From: a virus
DNA: 37,100 bases
Strand: one strand, 5' to 3'
Virus record (IMG/VR): IMGVR_UViG_3300029449_000009
Location: 1-37,100 of that record
Shown: piece by piece, positions 13,885 through 21,320 of the stretch
How the letters are laid out: every line of letters begins with the position of its first letter
How positions within the stretch are numbered: position 1 is the first letter of the stretch
Position numbers and translations under genes: made by a program
Notes under the pieces: generated by a model
The model's input: only the letters and a program-made list of their open reading frames with translations
What the model was told of the DNA's origin: nothing
Database searches by the model: none

Positions 13885-14939
13885 AATAATTCCTTAAATA
13901 TAGCCTCTAATACATTTACCACAATACTGTTACCCGCTTGTTTATATAATTGGCTATTGCTATTTACTTGTTCTGCTTTGTAAAAGTCTTCATCATCAAA
14001 CCCCATAAGTCGCCAGCATTCTAAAGGTGTTAGTTTTCTAATTCTATAACCATCAAATAATCGATGATTATTATGATGAGGCTCAGTTAATGTTTGACTT
14101 ATATCCTCGTTTGTTGTTTGATTATATGTATCTAGATTCAATATTTTCCCTTTTTCAAAAGATGTATTAGATATTAACTTTTTAAGTCTTTTACACTTAG
14201 ATTTAATTTCTATATAATTATCTATACCGGCTCTGTGCATTTTATGACAACTAGAATTAATTGCTCTAGCTATCTCATTGTTAAAGCTTGGCTTGGCTTT
14301 ATAAGTTTCGGTTCCTATTTTAGACACATAATCAACCATCTTGTCACTTAAATAATATTTTTCATCAACTTCTTCCTCTAACATATTTTTAAGTCGTAGT
14401 TTTAATTCTTGCTTTGGCGGAAAAGTAAAGTTATCATTACCAAAAATGCTAACAGTAAATACTCTTTCTCGGTTTTGTGGTATTTCATAATTTTTGGCAT
14501 TCAAAACTTGGTAATAATTAGTATATCCCAATGCTTTCATTTTTTCTAAATATTTGTCAAAAGTTGGGCGGTGGTTTTTATTTAAGACCGCTTTAACATT
14601 TTCCCATATTACATATTTAGGTTTTAGTTTTTCTACAATTCTAACCGTATGCCACATAAGGCTACTACGAGTACCACTATCTTCTTCTCCTCCAGCCCCT
14701 TTTCCTGCTGTTGAAAAGTCTTGGCAAGGACTTCCATGAAATATTAAATCAACATCTATGTTCTTGTTCCATTGTGTCACATCTTGCGGTTCGTAGTTTT
14801 TTCCATAAATAGCATTATAAGATTTTACTGCATACTTATCTATTTCTACATAGTCTACGATTTTGTGTTCTATGCCTAATCGTTCTAAAGCTTTTCTGGG
14901 GGCGCCTATGCCCCCAAACAACTCTAATACCTTTAACAT
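13881..14939 (-). CDS. C5 cytosine DNA methyltransferase 1
   Basis: All main motifs are present in 352 residues: I (ELFGGIGAPRKALERLG, 6-22), IV with catalytic Cys72 (GSPCQDF), VI (ENV, 113-115), VIII (QNRERV, 155-160), IX (RKLTPLECWRLMGF) and X (YKQAGNSIVVNVLE). The region between VIII and IX, where the target base sequence is read, is unlike that of the second enzyme at 17554-18639, while both ends are nearly the same. No restriction partner is present, so it probably protects phage DNA from host restriction. Overlaps the NinB-like gene by four bases. Confidence 0.93.
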   Translation of the reverse strand: MLKVLELFGGIGAPRKALERLGIEHKIVDYVEIDKYAVKSYNAIYGKNYEPQDVTQWNKNIDVDLIFHGSPCQDFSTAGKGAGGEEDSGTRSSLMWHTVRIVEKLKPKYVIWENVKAVLNKNHRPTFDKYLEKMKALGYTNYYQVLNAKNYEIPQNRERVFTVSIFGNDNFTFPPKQELKLRLKNMLEEEVDEKYYLSDKMVDYVSKIGTETYKAKPSFNNEIARAINSSCHKMHRAGIDNYIEIKSKCKRLKKLISNTSFEKGKILNLDTYNQTTNEDISQTLTEPHHNNHRLFDGYRIRKLTPLECWRLMGFDDEDFYKAEQVNSNSQLYKQAGNSIVVNVLEAIFKELL

Positions 14940-14951
14940 ATATTCTCCTTT

Positions 14952-15314
14952 TTAAAACGGGAGCGAATCCTCGTCTATTTCTACTTCATTACCAAAAGCC
15001 TCAAATGGGTCTTCTTGCTCTTCTTCTTTTGGTTCTTCTTGTTTTATTTTGTTATCAATTGTTTTCTCAAAATCATTACACCTGATATAAACTTGGCTGT
15101 ATTTTTTGCCTTCATATTCCCAGTTGTCTACCGATAACCAAGCGTTCTTTATTGCTATAAGAGTCTTGTTTTCTAACTCTACACCTTTATTAAACTTAAT
15201 TGGCATATAACCTTTGTCAAATGTTCCGTCTTGATTTTTTTTGCTTATTCCCGCCGTGTAGCGCCCTTTTTCGTTTTTAAATATCATTACTGGGTATTTG
15301 CATTCTATATTCAT
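14952..15314 (-). CDS. ssb: Single-stranded DNA-binding protein-like
   Basis: A 120-residue protein with beta-rich content (YPVMIFKNEKGRYTAGISKK, KTLIAIKNAWLSV, YSQVYIRCNDFE) and a strongly acidic tail ending DEDSLPF, like the C-terminal tip by which SSB recruits partners. It would coat ssDNA during replication and ERF annealing. It is not a close match to bacterial SSB, so it may be a divergent phage OB-fold protein. Neighbouring recombination genes support the call. Confidence 0.65.
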   Translation of the reverse strand: MNIECKYPVMIFKNEKGRYTAGISKKNQDGTFDKGYMPIKFNKGVELENKTLIAIKNAWLSVDNWEYEGKKYSQVYIRCNDFEKTIDNKIKQEEPKEEEQEDPFEAFGNEVEIDEDSLPF

Positions 15315-15881
15315 TTACTTTTCTCCTTTTATATTTGGTCTTTCATCTTTATACCAATGCTTCATATCGCATATTTCTTCATTTTCTTTGTAGTATGTTA
15401 GGACGAACTTCATATTTATTACATTCCATAACATACCTCTTTCGTGCGGATCTTCATCTTTCCAACCCTGCATATACTTTGTTAGGTGTCTCAAAAAGCT
15501 TCCCGTTATGTGACTTAACTTTTGCCCTAGCATAAAGTTATTAGCTCCGTATTTTGTTGCCCCCTCACCATAATGTATTCCCAAGTCGTATAAAGTATCA
15601 AGGTAATTTTTACCAACAAGGTCGAAACAATTAACTATCAAATTATCTAACATCCACATTTCACTAAAACTTGTTATTCTTAATCTCATTACTAAATCTA
15701 ATATCTCTGTTAGCAATGCTTCCTTGTCCGTTTCTGTTATACTTGACTTCTTTGTTATGTTAGTAAATATCTTATCGGGCAATATTTCCCAAGGTATTAG
15801 TTCCATAGCAGATTTACCTTCATTTGTATCTCTTACTGCTCCAGTTGGAAACTTTTCTTGTTTTCCACTTTCTTTTAACAT
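15315..15881 (-). CDS. dATP/dGTP diphosphohydrolase-domain (DUF5664-like) protein
   Basis: This 188-residue protein has the conserved run of this phage family: KYGANNF, then SHITGSFLRHLTKYMQGW, then DEDPHERGMLWNVINMKFVL. The spaced His, Asp and Glu residues could hold a metal. The family name in databases comes from association with dNTP hydrolases in phages, and enzymatic activity here is an inference. A role in nucleotide-pool control would fit replication neighbours. No PurZ-type gene is present. Confidence 0.6.
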   Translation of the reverse strand: MLKESGKQEKFPTGAVRDTNEGKSAMELIPWEILPDKIFTNITKKSSITETDKEALLTEILDLVMRLRITSFSEMWMLDNLIVNCFDLVGKNYLDTLYDLGIHYGEGATKYGANNFMLGQKLSHITGSFLRHLTKYMQGWKDEDPHERGMLWNVINMKFVLTYYKENEEICDMKHWYKDERPNIKGEK

Positions 15882-16442
15882 TTACTCTCCTTTCAACTTC
15901 ACTAATTTGCCAGGCTTTCCACTTGGCAAATGTATAGCATATAAATTATTTATTTCTTTTCCTGTTAAATACTTTATTGCTTCGGCATAATATTCTAGCT
16001 GTTCTAAAGTTTTTTTCTTGTTTAAAACCGTTCCCGTTTTAACATCAAACAAAGCCTCCTTTAAGAACTTTTCTAGTTCATTAGTATAAATGTATTCGAA
16101 TTGTATAAACTCGTCCGTGAAGCCCCTTAAATTACTTCTCAGGTAGTCTTCTATCTCTTTGTGAACTAAAGTTCCTTTATCGGCGGCATATTTTATTTTT
16201 TCTGCCATAAACGGATCTTGTTTAAGTTTTTCAAATGTTCCGTCATCTAAAAGTTGCGTAACACTTGGTATTATTTTTCCGTTTAGTCGATAAGTATGCC
16301 ATTCATCGTTATATTCGGCCGTTGCTTCAAAATCATCAATTCCAGTTATTATATCAACGCGACCAGCATATTCATCTGTATTAACTATTTTTTCCAGAAG
16401 TATCTTTGGTTTTATTTTTAATTGTTTTTTCTGCGTCTTCAT
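15882..16442 (-). CDS. PD-(D/E)XK-type phage nuclease with rearranged order
   Basis: This 186-residue protein has RecB/Cas4-like exonuclease parts: GKIIPSVTQLLDDG, KGTLVHKEIEDYL (motif with Glu), FDVKTGTVLNKKKTLEQLEYY (the D-x-K active site and QxxxY), and LYAIHLPSGKPGKLVKL. The YAGRVDII strand, which usually lies between the IEDYL helix and the DVKT strand, is at residues 25-32, ahead of the SVTQLL segment. The start at 16442 is supported by GAGGAG seven bases upstream and lies 62 bases inside the ERF gene. It would supply 3' tails for ERF annealing. Activity is uncertain because of the order. Confidence 0.65.
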   Translation of the reverse strand: MKTQKKQLKIKPKILLEKIVNTDEYAGRVDIITGIDDFEATAEYNDEWHTYRLNGKIIPSVTQLLDDGTFEKLKQDPFMAEKIKYAADKGTLVHKEIEDYLRSNLRGFTDEFIQFEYIYTNELEKFLKEALFDVKTGTVLNKKKTLEQLEYYAEAIKYLTGKEINNLYAIHLPSGKPGKLVKLKGE

Positions 16443-16962
16443 AAGTTAACTCCTCAATAGATTTTATTTTATAGTAATTTAACATTCCCTCAATATCTTC
16501 TACTAATTCCGTAACTTGTGCGATTTGTTCTTTTGTTGCCTTTTTTTCTTTTTCTGTTGTGTTTTTTACAAACTCATCTGTGTCAGCGTCTTTTGTGTCG
16601 TCAATATTAAATAATCCATTTAAAGCATACTTTCTTGCGTAACTGCTTGCTGTTCCCGTAATTTGACTTCCGTCCATACCTTTTTTTGTTTCTTCTTCCC
16701 TCGCATAAGCCGTGTTGGTAATAAAATGTTCTTTATCATCATAGCTAAACAAAGTAGCAGTTGCTTTTATGTAGTATCTTTCTCCGATATTTACCAGTTC
16801 GTCACTTAAAGTTAAAGTTAAACTATTGGCTTGTAAGATCGGCTTTAAAGCTTCTAAAATATCTTCGCAACTTCTATATTTATACTTTCCAAAATTGTTT
16901 ATTTGCTCTTTTGGTGCTTTTAATTCATTTTGAACCTTACTTAATTGTTCTATAATATTCAT
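16381..16962 (-). CDS. erf: ERF-family single-strand annealing protein
   Basis: ERF proteins anneal complementary ssDNA and can circularise or recombine phage genomes, which suits a circularly permuted DNA. The 193-residue product has NFGKYKYRSCEDILEALKPIL near the start, LFSYDDKEHFITNTAYA, and MDGSQITGTASSYARKYALNGLFNIDD, the diagnostic family block. A charged linker and C-terminal helices follow. AAAGGAGGAAAT precedes the ATG. It forms a likely two-component recombination system with the overlapping nuclease gene. Confidence 0.9.
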   Translation of the reverse strand: MNIIEQLSKVQNELKAPKEQINNFGKYKYRSCEDILEALKPILQANSLTLTLSDELVNIGERYYIKATATLFSYDDKEHFITNTAYAREEETKKGMDGSQITGTASSYARKYALNGLFNIDDTKDADTDEFVKNTTEKEKKATKEQIAQVTELVEDIEGMLNYYKIKSIEELTYEDAEKTIKNKTKDTSGKNS

Positions 16963-16974
16963 TTATTTCCTCCT

Positions 16975-17460
16975 TTATTTTAAAATCTCTTTAATAGTCT
17001 CTAGGCATTTGTCAATATCACTTCTAAACCCCGATATTTCTTCTAGCTTGTCTGATATTTTATCACTTATAAAATCTTTTTCTTTCATAACAACTATACT
17101 GTCTATTGCTTTTAGTATTGATTCTTTCAACTCAGCAGTGGTCCATTTTTTTCCGTCTCCATCAAAGTTATCAAAATAATAATCTCCGTAATGAGAATAG
17201 TCGCAACCTATCCAGTAACCTTCTTTTCCATCAAACTCGCTATGGCGCGCGTATGTAACACCAAAATGAAAATCTATATTTGTAGTTTCATAGTCAACTT
17301 TATCATACAAAAAATGTGTCGTTGGTATCCTAACATAAGCAGTAGGGTGTGTTCCCAAACTCATTATACAATAATCAAATCCTTTGTATGTTCCGCTATC
17401 TAAAACTACATCTTTTTCCCCATATCTACCATACCTATTTGTATAAACCATTTCCTTCAT
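16975..17460 (-). CDS. Conserved phage protein, unknown function
   Basis: A 161-residue protein with MSLGTHPTAYVRIP, an HFGVTYARH segment, and GYWIGCDYSHYGDYY, followed by a helical C-terminus (LKESILKAIDSIVV, LEEISGFRSDIDKCLE). I recognise the pattern from hypothetical proteins of Firmicutes phages but know no function. It is the first gene after the second methyltransferase and has AAAGGAGGAAATT before its ATG. Confidence 0.65.
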   Translation of the reverse strand: MKEMVYTNRYGRYGEKDVVLDSGTYKGFDYCIMSLGTHPTAYVRIPTTHFLYDKVDYETTNIDFHFGVTYARHSEFDGKEGYWIGCDYSHYGDYYFDNFDGDGKKWTTAELKESILKAIDSIVVMKEKDFISDKISDKLEEISGFRSDIDKCLETIKEILK

Positions 17461-17512
17461 AATTTCCTCCTTTATTTTATTATATCATTTTGTTTATGTT
17501 TTTGTTTATTGT

Positions 17513-17532
17513 TTACTAGATAGTAACTAGTT
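17513..17532. promoter_or_regulatory. Pair of short palindromes after methyltransferase 2
   Basis: TTACTA-GA-TAGTAA (17513-17526) is a perfect six-base inverted repeat, overlapped by AACTAGTT (17525-17532). They lie between the methyltransferase 2 stop and the next gene, upstream (minus strand) of a TATAAT at about 17481-17486 that lacks a good -35. An operator for a regulated internal promoter is possible. Nothing binds it for certain. Confidence 0.3.
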
Positions 17533-17553
17533 ATATCTAATTACTTACCTTTC

Positions 17554-18639
17554 TTAAAAAAGCTCTTTGAATATTGTTTCCAACACATTTACCACAATGC
17601 TATTTCCTGCTTGTTTATATAATTGGCTGTTGCTATTTACCTGTTCCGCTTTATAAAAGTCTTCATCATCAAATCCCATAAGTCGCCAACATTCCAATGG
17701 CGTTAATTTCCTAATTCTACATCCGCTATTTACCATTTGACAATTGTCATGATTAAAACTTTGCATAGCGTTTGCTGTAATCGTTCCGCTTTCTTTGCCA
17801 TTAATGCGACTGATATTTTCTTGTATCTTTTTCTTCGAATAATCGCTATATAATACGGCGCAACTGCTTGTTGTACTTCCGCATTGAGTACTTTGAGTTG
17901 GCGCGATATTCTTAATTTCTTTTTTATTATATGGGTTGAATAATTCAGGAATATACCCTTTTTCTATATATCTTTTTTTTACAAATTCGTTTATATTTTT
18001 CAAATAATATTTTTCGTCAACTTCATCTTCTAGCATATCTTTTAGTCTTAGTTTTAGTTCTTGCTTTGGTGGGAAAGTGAAGTTTATTTTTTTATATTCT
18101 ATCTTTGGAGGGAATGATAACAATAAGTTTCCTGTTGGTTCTTTTAATACGCTAACAGTAAACACTCTTTCTCTATTTTGTGGTATACCATAGTCTTTAG
18201 CGTTTAATACTTGATAATAATTAGTATAACCTAAATTTTCCATCTTTTCTAAATACTTATCGAATGTTTCTATGTGTTTTTTACTTATAACCGCTTTAAC
18301 ATTTTCCCATATTACATATTTAGGTTTTAGTTTTTCTACAATTCTAACTGTATGCCACATAAGACTACTGCGAGTTCCGCTACCTTCTTCGCCACCTTGC
18401 CCTTTTCCTGCTATGCTAAAGTCTTGGCAAGGACTTCCGTGGAATATTAAGTCAACATCTATATTCCTATCCCATTTTGTTACATCTTGGGGTTCGTAGT
18501 TTTCACCATAAATAGCATTATAGGATTTAACCGCATATTTATCTATTTCCACATAGTCTACAACTTCGCATTCTATACCTAATCTTTCTAATGCTTTTCT
18601 TGGTGCACCTATGCCACCAAATAATTCTAATACTTTCAT
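17554..18639 (-). CDS. C5 cytosine DNA methyltransferase 2
   Basis: Paralogue of the enzyme at 13881-14939, 361 residues, with motif I (ELFGGIGAPRKALERLG), GSPCQDF with the catalytic Cys, ENVKAV, QNRERVFTVS, RKLTPLECWRLMGF and YKQAGNSIVVNVLE. The N-terminal 160 and the C-terminal 55 residues are almost the same as in enzyme 1. The intervening target-recognition part differs and has an extra NLLLSFPPKIEYKK stretch. Its ATG overlaps the upstream gene's stop (ATGA). It probably methylates a second motif for protection against host restriction. Confidence 0.93.
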   Translation of the reverse strand: MKVLELFGGIGAPRKALERLGIECEVVDYVEIDKYAVKSYNAIYGENYEPQDVTKWDRNIDVDLIFHGSPCQDFSIAGKGQGGEEGSGTRSSLMWHTVRIVEKLKPKYVIWENVKAVISKKHIETFDKYLEKMENLGYTNYYQVLNAKDYGIPQNRERVFTVSVLKEPTGNLLLSFPPKIEYKKINFTFPPKQELKLRLKDMLEDEVDEKYYLKNINEFVKKRYIEKGYIPELFNPYNKKEIKNIAPTQSTQCGSTTSSCAVLYSDYSKKKIQENISRINGKESGTITANAMQSFNHDNCQMVNSGCRIRKLTPLECWRLMGFDDEDFYKAEQVNSNSQLYKQAGNSIVVNVLETIFKELF

Positions 18640-18896
18640 CTATCCTCCTTATCCCAGCCTAGTTCCTTTATTTGTTGTTGTATGGCTTTAAAAGTTTTGA
18701 TGTCTAAGTTATCTTCAGACCAAAATACTTTTTTTTCTAAATCAAATTGAACTCTATAATACCATACTGTATTTTTGAAATCTGGCATTCCATCTTCTTT
18801 TTCCCCCAAAGTTTCAAATAATACCTCAATTCTATTATGTTTTTTTATATATTTGTAACCCAACTCTTCAAACATCTCTTTTGCACTATTATTCAT
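18636..18896 (-). CDS. MNNSAKE-family small protein, copy 1
   Basis: An 86-residue protein with conserved ends, MNNSAKEMFEELGY and QIKELGWDKEDR, and a variable middle. It is paralogous to the 92-residue product at 20800-21078. It overlaps the upstream MLKI-type gene by eight bases and methyltransferase 2 by four. Many Firmicutes phage proteins share this look, and no function is known. The fixed pairing with the MLKI gene suggests the two work or move together. Confidence 0.7.
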   Translation of the reverse strand: MNNSAKEMFEELGYKYIKKHNRIEVLFETLGEKEDGMPDFKNTVWYYRVQFDLEKKVFWSEDNLDIKTFKAIQQQIKELGWDKEDR

Positions 18897-18927
18897 CTTT
18901 AACCACCATATCTGCTTTGATTAGGTC
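18859..18927. repeat. 69-bp duplicated segment, copy 1
   Basis: These 69 bases are identical to 21041-21109. They span the junction of the MLKI-type and MNNSAKE-type genes and so encode the C-terminus of one and the N-terminus of the other. The identical core beside diverged middles points to recent recombination or gene conversion between the two modules. Confidence 0.9.
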
Positions 18928-19191
18928 TTGTATTGGTTCTAACTTTTCTATACTCCCATTGAATGTTCCGCCATCATCAAAATCAACAAATATCTCTCTA
19001 TGCACGTTATCTACAAACGCCGTTGTGTAATTTCCGCAAAATTTGCAATATCGTTGCTCTTTAATAACCCAACAATTTTTATTATCAGCTACGTTTTCAT
19101 AATCGCAATAGTTTAGACAATCTCGGCAAGCAAATTCCCACCCAAACTTTTCTAATTCTTTCAAATCTATATTATCTTTAATTTTTAACAT
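18889..19191 (-). CDS. MLKI-family small protein with Cys motifs, copy 1
   Basis: A 100-residue protein with ends MLKIKDNIDLKELEKFG and LIKADMVVKDE, also found in the copy at 21071-21295. Its middle has CRDCLNYCDYEN and RYCKFCGNY, which could form a zinc site (CxxC pairs). The other copy has only scattered Cys. Function unknown. It starts one base before the end of the replisome-organiser gene. Confidence 0.68.
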   Translation of the reverse strand: MLKIKDNIDLKELEKFGWEFACRDCLNYCDYENVADNKNCWVIKEQRYCKFCGNYTTAFVDNVHREIFVDFDDGGTFNGSIEKLEPIQDLIKADMVVKDE

Positions 19192-19898
19192 TATTCCTCC
19201 TTAAATTCTTTCATTATTTTATCCCACTTTTCTTTATCTTCTTTTGAAAGTGGTTTCGCCTCTATTTTTTGATTGAGCCAACTAGGAACTGGGGCCACCG
19301 TTTTATCACTTTTAGGTTTTTCATCTTTTCTATTTTCCCAAGTTCGCACGCTTGCTTTCCAGTCTTTCATTTTGTTTTTTCCTACAAACCAATCTTTGCT
19401 TTCATAAAAATCAATAAAGTTAGTAGGGTTTATTCCGTTCTTTCTTTCTTCGCAATAAGAAGTTACTTCCTCAAGAGAGGGTTTTTTAAATCCTTTCTTT
19501 TTATTTACTATACTATTCTCTTCTATACTCTTCTTTACTGTGTCAACCACTGGTATACCAAGAGTATAAATTCCGTTTTCATCTTCGTCCAAAAGTCTTT
19601 TTTCTTGTTTGTAAATTGTTTCTGTGTATCTATCTTTTCGCAAGTAGTTATTTATCTTCCAATGCTTTATAACACATATTCCACTTTCAAAAGGTATTAT
19701 AAATTGTTTTGCCATTAAAACTTTTAAATCGTCTTCACTGGCGTTCGTCATTTTCATTATCTTTTTGGGGTTAGAAACAAAACCATCGTCATCAGCTCTC
19801 ATTCCTAAATCATAATATAACAACCTAGCCCCATTAGACATTTCTAAAAATAAATCGGTATCAACTATCTCAATATCAAACATTCTTTTTCTTGCCAT
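19191..19898 (-). CDS. Replisome organiser-like replication protein
   Basis: This 235-residue protein is probably the phage replication initiator that recruits the host helicase. The N-terminus (MARKRMFDIEIVDTDLFLEM, then ARLLYYDLGMRADDDGFV) is typical of Firmicutes phage winged-helix replisome organisers. The C-terminal module (SLEEVTSYCEERKNGINPTN, WKASVRTWENR) is like the DnaD/DnaT-type ends of these proteins. A middle linker is polar. The gene follows its own promoter at 19925-19953. No helicase or polymerase gene is present, so it relies on host machinery. The origin is not identified. Confidence 0.8.
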   Translation of the reverse strand: MARKRMFDIEIVDTDLFLEMSNGARLLYYDLGMRADDDGFVSNPKKIMKMTNASEDDLKVLMAKQFIIPFESGICVIKHWKINNYLRKDRYTETIYKQEKRLLDEDENGIYTLGIPVVDTVKKSIEENSIVNKKKGFKKPSLEEVTSYCEERKNGINPTNFIDFYESKDWFVGKNKMKDWKASVRTWENRKDEKPKSDKTVAPVPSWLNQKIEAKPLSKEDKEKWDKIMKEFKEE

Positions 19899-19924
19899 AT
19901 AAACCTCTTTCCGTTACTATGGTT

Positions 19925-19953
19925 AGTGTATCAAAAAATTTCTAATTTGTCAA
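19925..19953 (-). promoter_or_regulatory. Promoter of the replication and recombination operon
   Basis: TTGACA (19953-19948) and TACACT (19930-19925) are 17 bases apart on the minus strand, within the stop region of the preceding gene and 27 bases before the replisome-organiser ATG. The -35 box is perfect and the -10 acceptable. It would drive the genes from 19898 leftward. Confidence 0.75.
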
Positions 19954-20130
19954 TGTATATATTGCTATACTTGAGCCTTTTTTTGTCGTTGTTTTTATAT
20001 CTTTTCCGCTATCTCTCAAATCTTTAATTCTAGCACTTAACCTGTATATACCAAGTTCGTTGAATGCTTGAATTGGGTTTATGCTTCCGTTTCTTTCGAG
20101 ATAACCTAACAACAAATCTATTTGTCTCAT
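19942..20130 (-). CDS. Small helix-turn-helix protein
   Basis: This 62-residue protein looks like a winged helix-turn-helix: MRQIDLLLGYLERNGSINPIQAFNELGIYRLSARIKDLR, then a wing with KGSSIAIYTLTN. It resembles small phage HTH proteins that help control early genes. It overlaps the upstream gene by four bases. Its end forms the -35 of the next promoter, so autoregulation at 19925-19953 is possible, but no operator is seen. Confidence 0.7.
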   Translation of the reverse strand: MRQIDLLLGYLERNGSINPIQAFNELGIYRLSARIKDLRDSGKDIKTTTKKGSSIAIYTLTN

Positions 20131-20366
20131 TTATGCCTCCTATATTTAGTCATATAAGACCATCTGCCGAGTTTTTCTTTGTTTTTGTGTATTTCATTGT
20201 CTAATATGTTAATCAGTCTAATTTTGGCGTTTTTTGAACCTATATGATACCATTTATCTGTAAGTAGCCATTCTTCTATTTGGCTTCTTATTTCTTCTAG
20301 TCCTTCCGTTTCTTTTGTTATGGTTTCGATTTTTCGCTTATAATCGGCTCTAACTTCTCTTTTCAT
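20127..20366 (-). CDS. Small helical protein, unknown function
   Basis: A 79-residue, charged helical protein with KREVRADYKRKIETITKE and an aromatic KWYHIGSKNAK segment. No family recognised. The start lies 17 bases inside the previous gene, where AAGGGC serves as ribosome site. Confidence 0.6.
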   Translation of the reverse strand: MKREVRADYKRKIETITKETEGLEEIRSQIEEWLLTDKWYHIGSKNAKIRLINILDNEIHKNKEKLGRWSYMTKYRRHK

Positions 20367-20466
20367 TTTTGCCCTTCATTCCATAATAAACAAAACAACC
20401 ACCCACAAATATTATTGACAAGAATAGCAATATGCCTATTATGTTCGTTATTATGTTAAACATCAT
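20350..20466 (-). CDS. Small single-span membrane protein
   Basis: A 38-residue product from the ATG at 20466 (or 20463) begins MMFNIITNIIGILLFLSI and has one membrane span followed by a short basic tail (GMKGKNEKRS). GGAGGAAAAGGA precedes it and it overlaps the stop of the upstream gene. An upstream extension in the same frame lies inside the neighbour and lacks its own ribosome site. Function unknown. Confidence 0.6.
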   Translation of the reverse strand: MMFNIITNIIGILLFLSIIFVGGCFVYYGMKGKNEKRS

Positions 20467-20714
20467 TCCTTTTCCTCCTCTATTATTTTTAATATTTTTT
20501 CTATATCGATGTAGTCTAATCCCATGGGATGTTTTTCGCAATACTCTTTAATGCTATCTAGCTTTGCTTGGAGTTTGGTGTTTCGGTATTCAAATTCTTC
20601 TACAATTAAATGGTCTTTATCTTGTCTTAATTTTAAATTTTCTATATCACCAAAAGTATTATACCCAAAATTGTCAATGCAATATATATCTTCTTTAGTA
20701 AATGTTTCTTCCAT
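20463..20714 (-). CDS. Small coiled-coil protein, unknown function
   Basis: An 83-residue protein with a helical middle (LRQDKDHLIVEEFEYRNTKL) and acidic end (EKILKIIEEEKE). No recognised domain. It follows the 28-codon frame at 20717-20803 after two bases and is translationally linked to the membrane-protein gene after it. Confidence 0.6.
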   Translation of the reverse strand: MEETFTKEDIYCIDNFGYNTFGDIENLKLRQDKDHLIVEEFEYRNTKLQAKLDSIKEYCEKHPMGLDYIDIEKILKIIEEEKE

Positions 20715-20716
20715 AT

Positions 20717-20803
20717 CTAATCACTTACCTTTCCTGACGTATCTGATAAAATAAACTCATAACTTGGTTCTTCATATCCAAACCACCATTTTAATATTTT
20801 CAT
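20717..20803 (-). CDS. 28-codon frame in the place of a methyltransferase gene
   Basis: In the first module the MNNSAKE gene is followed by methyltransferase 2. In this second module it is followed by a 28-codon frame beginning MKILKWWFGYEEPSYEF. Both flanks match those of the methyltransferase: the ATGA junction before it, and a shared GAAAGGTAAGT-ATTAGATAT end after it. It looks like a replacement or deletion scar, or a small cassette gene occupying the same slot. Whether the peptide is made is unknown. Confidence 0.45.
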   Translation of the reverse strand: MKILKWWFGYEEPSYEFILSDTSGKVSD

Positions 20804-21078
20804 CTATCCTCCTTATCCCAGCCTAGTTCTTCTATTTGTTTTTGTATTGCTCTATTTAGTTTATCAGATATACTGCGATGCTCAATTGTGTTTGGATTTT
20901 TTCTAATCGCATAATGCTCAATTTCCCATTCGCCATTTTCCCATATATTAAATATCAAATGTTCTGCTAATTGTTTGGCTTGCGGTATTTTTTTATAGAA
21001 TTTTTTTTGTATCGGCGTTTGATTACTTGTAAGCCTATATCCCAACTCTTCAAACATCTCTTTTGCACTATTATTCAT
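20800..21078 (-). CDS. MNNSAKE-family small protein, copy 2
   Basis: A 92-residue paralogue of the product at 18636-18896. The first 14 residues (MNNSAKEMFEELGY) and the end (QKQIEELGWDKEDR) agree, while the central KFYKKIPQAKQLAEHLIF part is different. The mosaic pattern, with fixed ends and exchanged middle, also fits a family with modular specificity. It overlaps the MLKI-type copy 2 by eight bases, as in copy 1. Confidence 0.7.
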   Translation of the reverse strand: MNNSAKEMFEELGYRLTSNQTPIQKKFYKKIPQAKQLAEHLIFNIWENGEWEIEHYAIRKNPNTIEHRSISDKLNRAIQKQIEELGWDKEDR

Positions 21079-21109
21079 CTTTAACCACCATATCTGCTTT
21101 GATTAGGTC
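21041..21109. repeat. 69-bp duplicated segment, copy 2
   Basis: Identical to 18859-18927. See that copy for what it encodes. The two copies lie 2.2 kb apart in the same direction, so recombination between them would delete the replisome organiser and the intervening early genes. Confidence 0.9.
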
Positions 21110-21295
21110 GTATACTGTATCTAAAATGATGCTGTCATCATCTTCAGTATAACAATGCAACTGTTTATCACTTTTTTCAACATATATTTGACCTTCATAC
21201 CACTTCTTATATTCTTTACAATAACTAGTATTTTTTTCTTTAAACCCGAATTCTTCTAATTCTTTTAAATCTACATCTTCTCTTATCTTTAACAT
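21071..21295 (-). CDS. MLKI-family small protein, copy 2
   Basis: A 74-residue paralogue of the 100-residue product at 18889-19191, with the same ends (MLKIREDVDLKELEEFG and LIKADMVVKDE). The middle is shorter and lacks the CxxC pairs of copy 1, so zinc binding is not a shared property. Function unknown. Confidence 0.68.
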   Translation of the reverse strand: MLKIREDVDLKELEEFGFKEKNTSYCKEYKKWYEGQIYVEKSDKQLHCYTEDDDSIILDTVYDLIKADMVVKDE

Positions 21296-21320
21296 CTTCT
21301 ATTCTCCTTTCTTTCACGCA

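Noticed and set aside
15315-15881. Evidence for a modified-base (Z-type) genome
   Set aside because: A DUF5664-type protein alone is not enough; there is no PurZ or dedicated polymerase.
17480-17490. TATAAT before the 161-residue gene as a promoter
   Set aside because: No -35 element at 16-18 bases.
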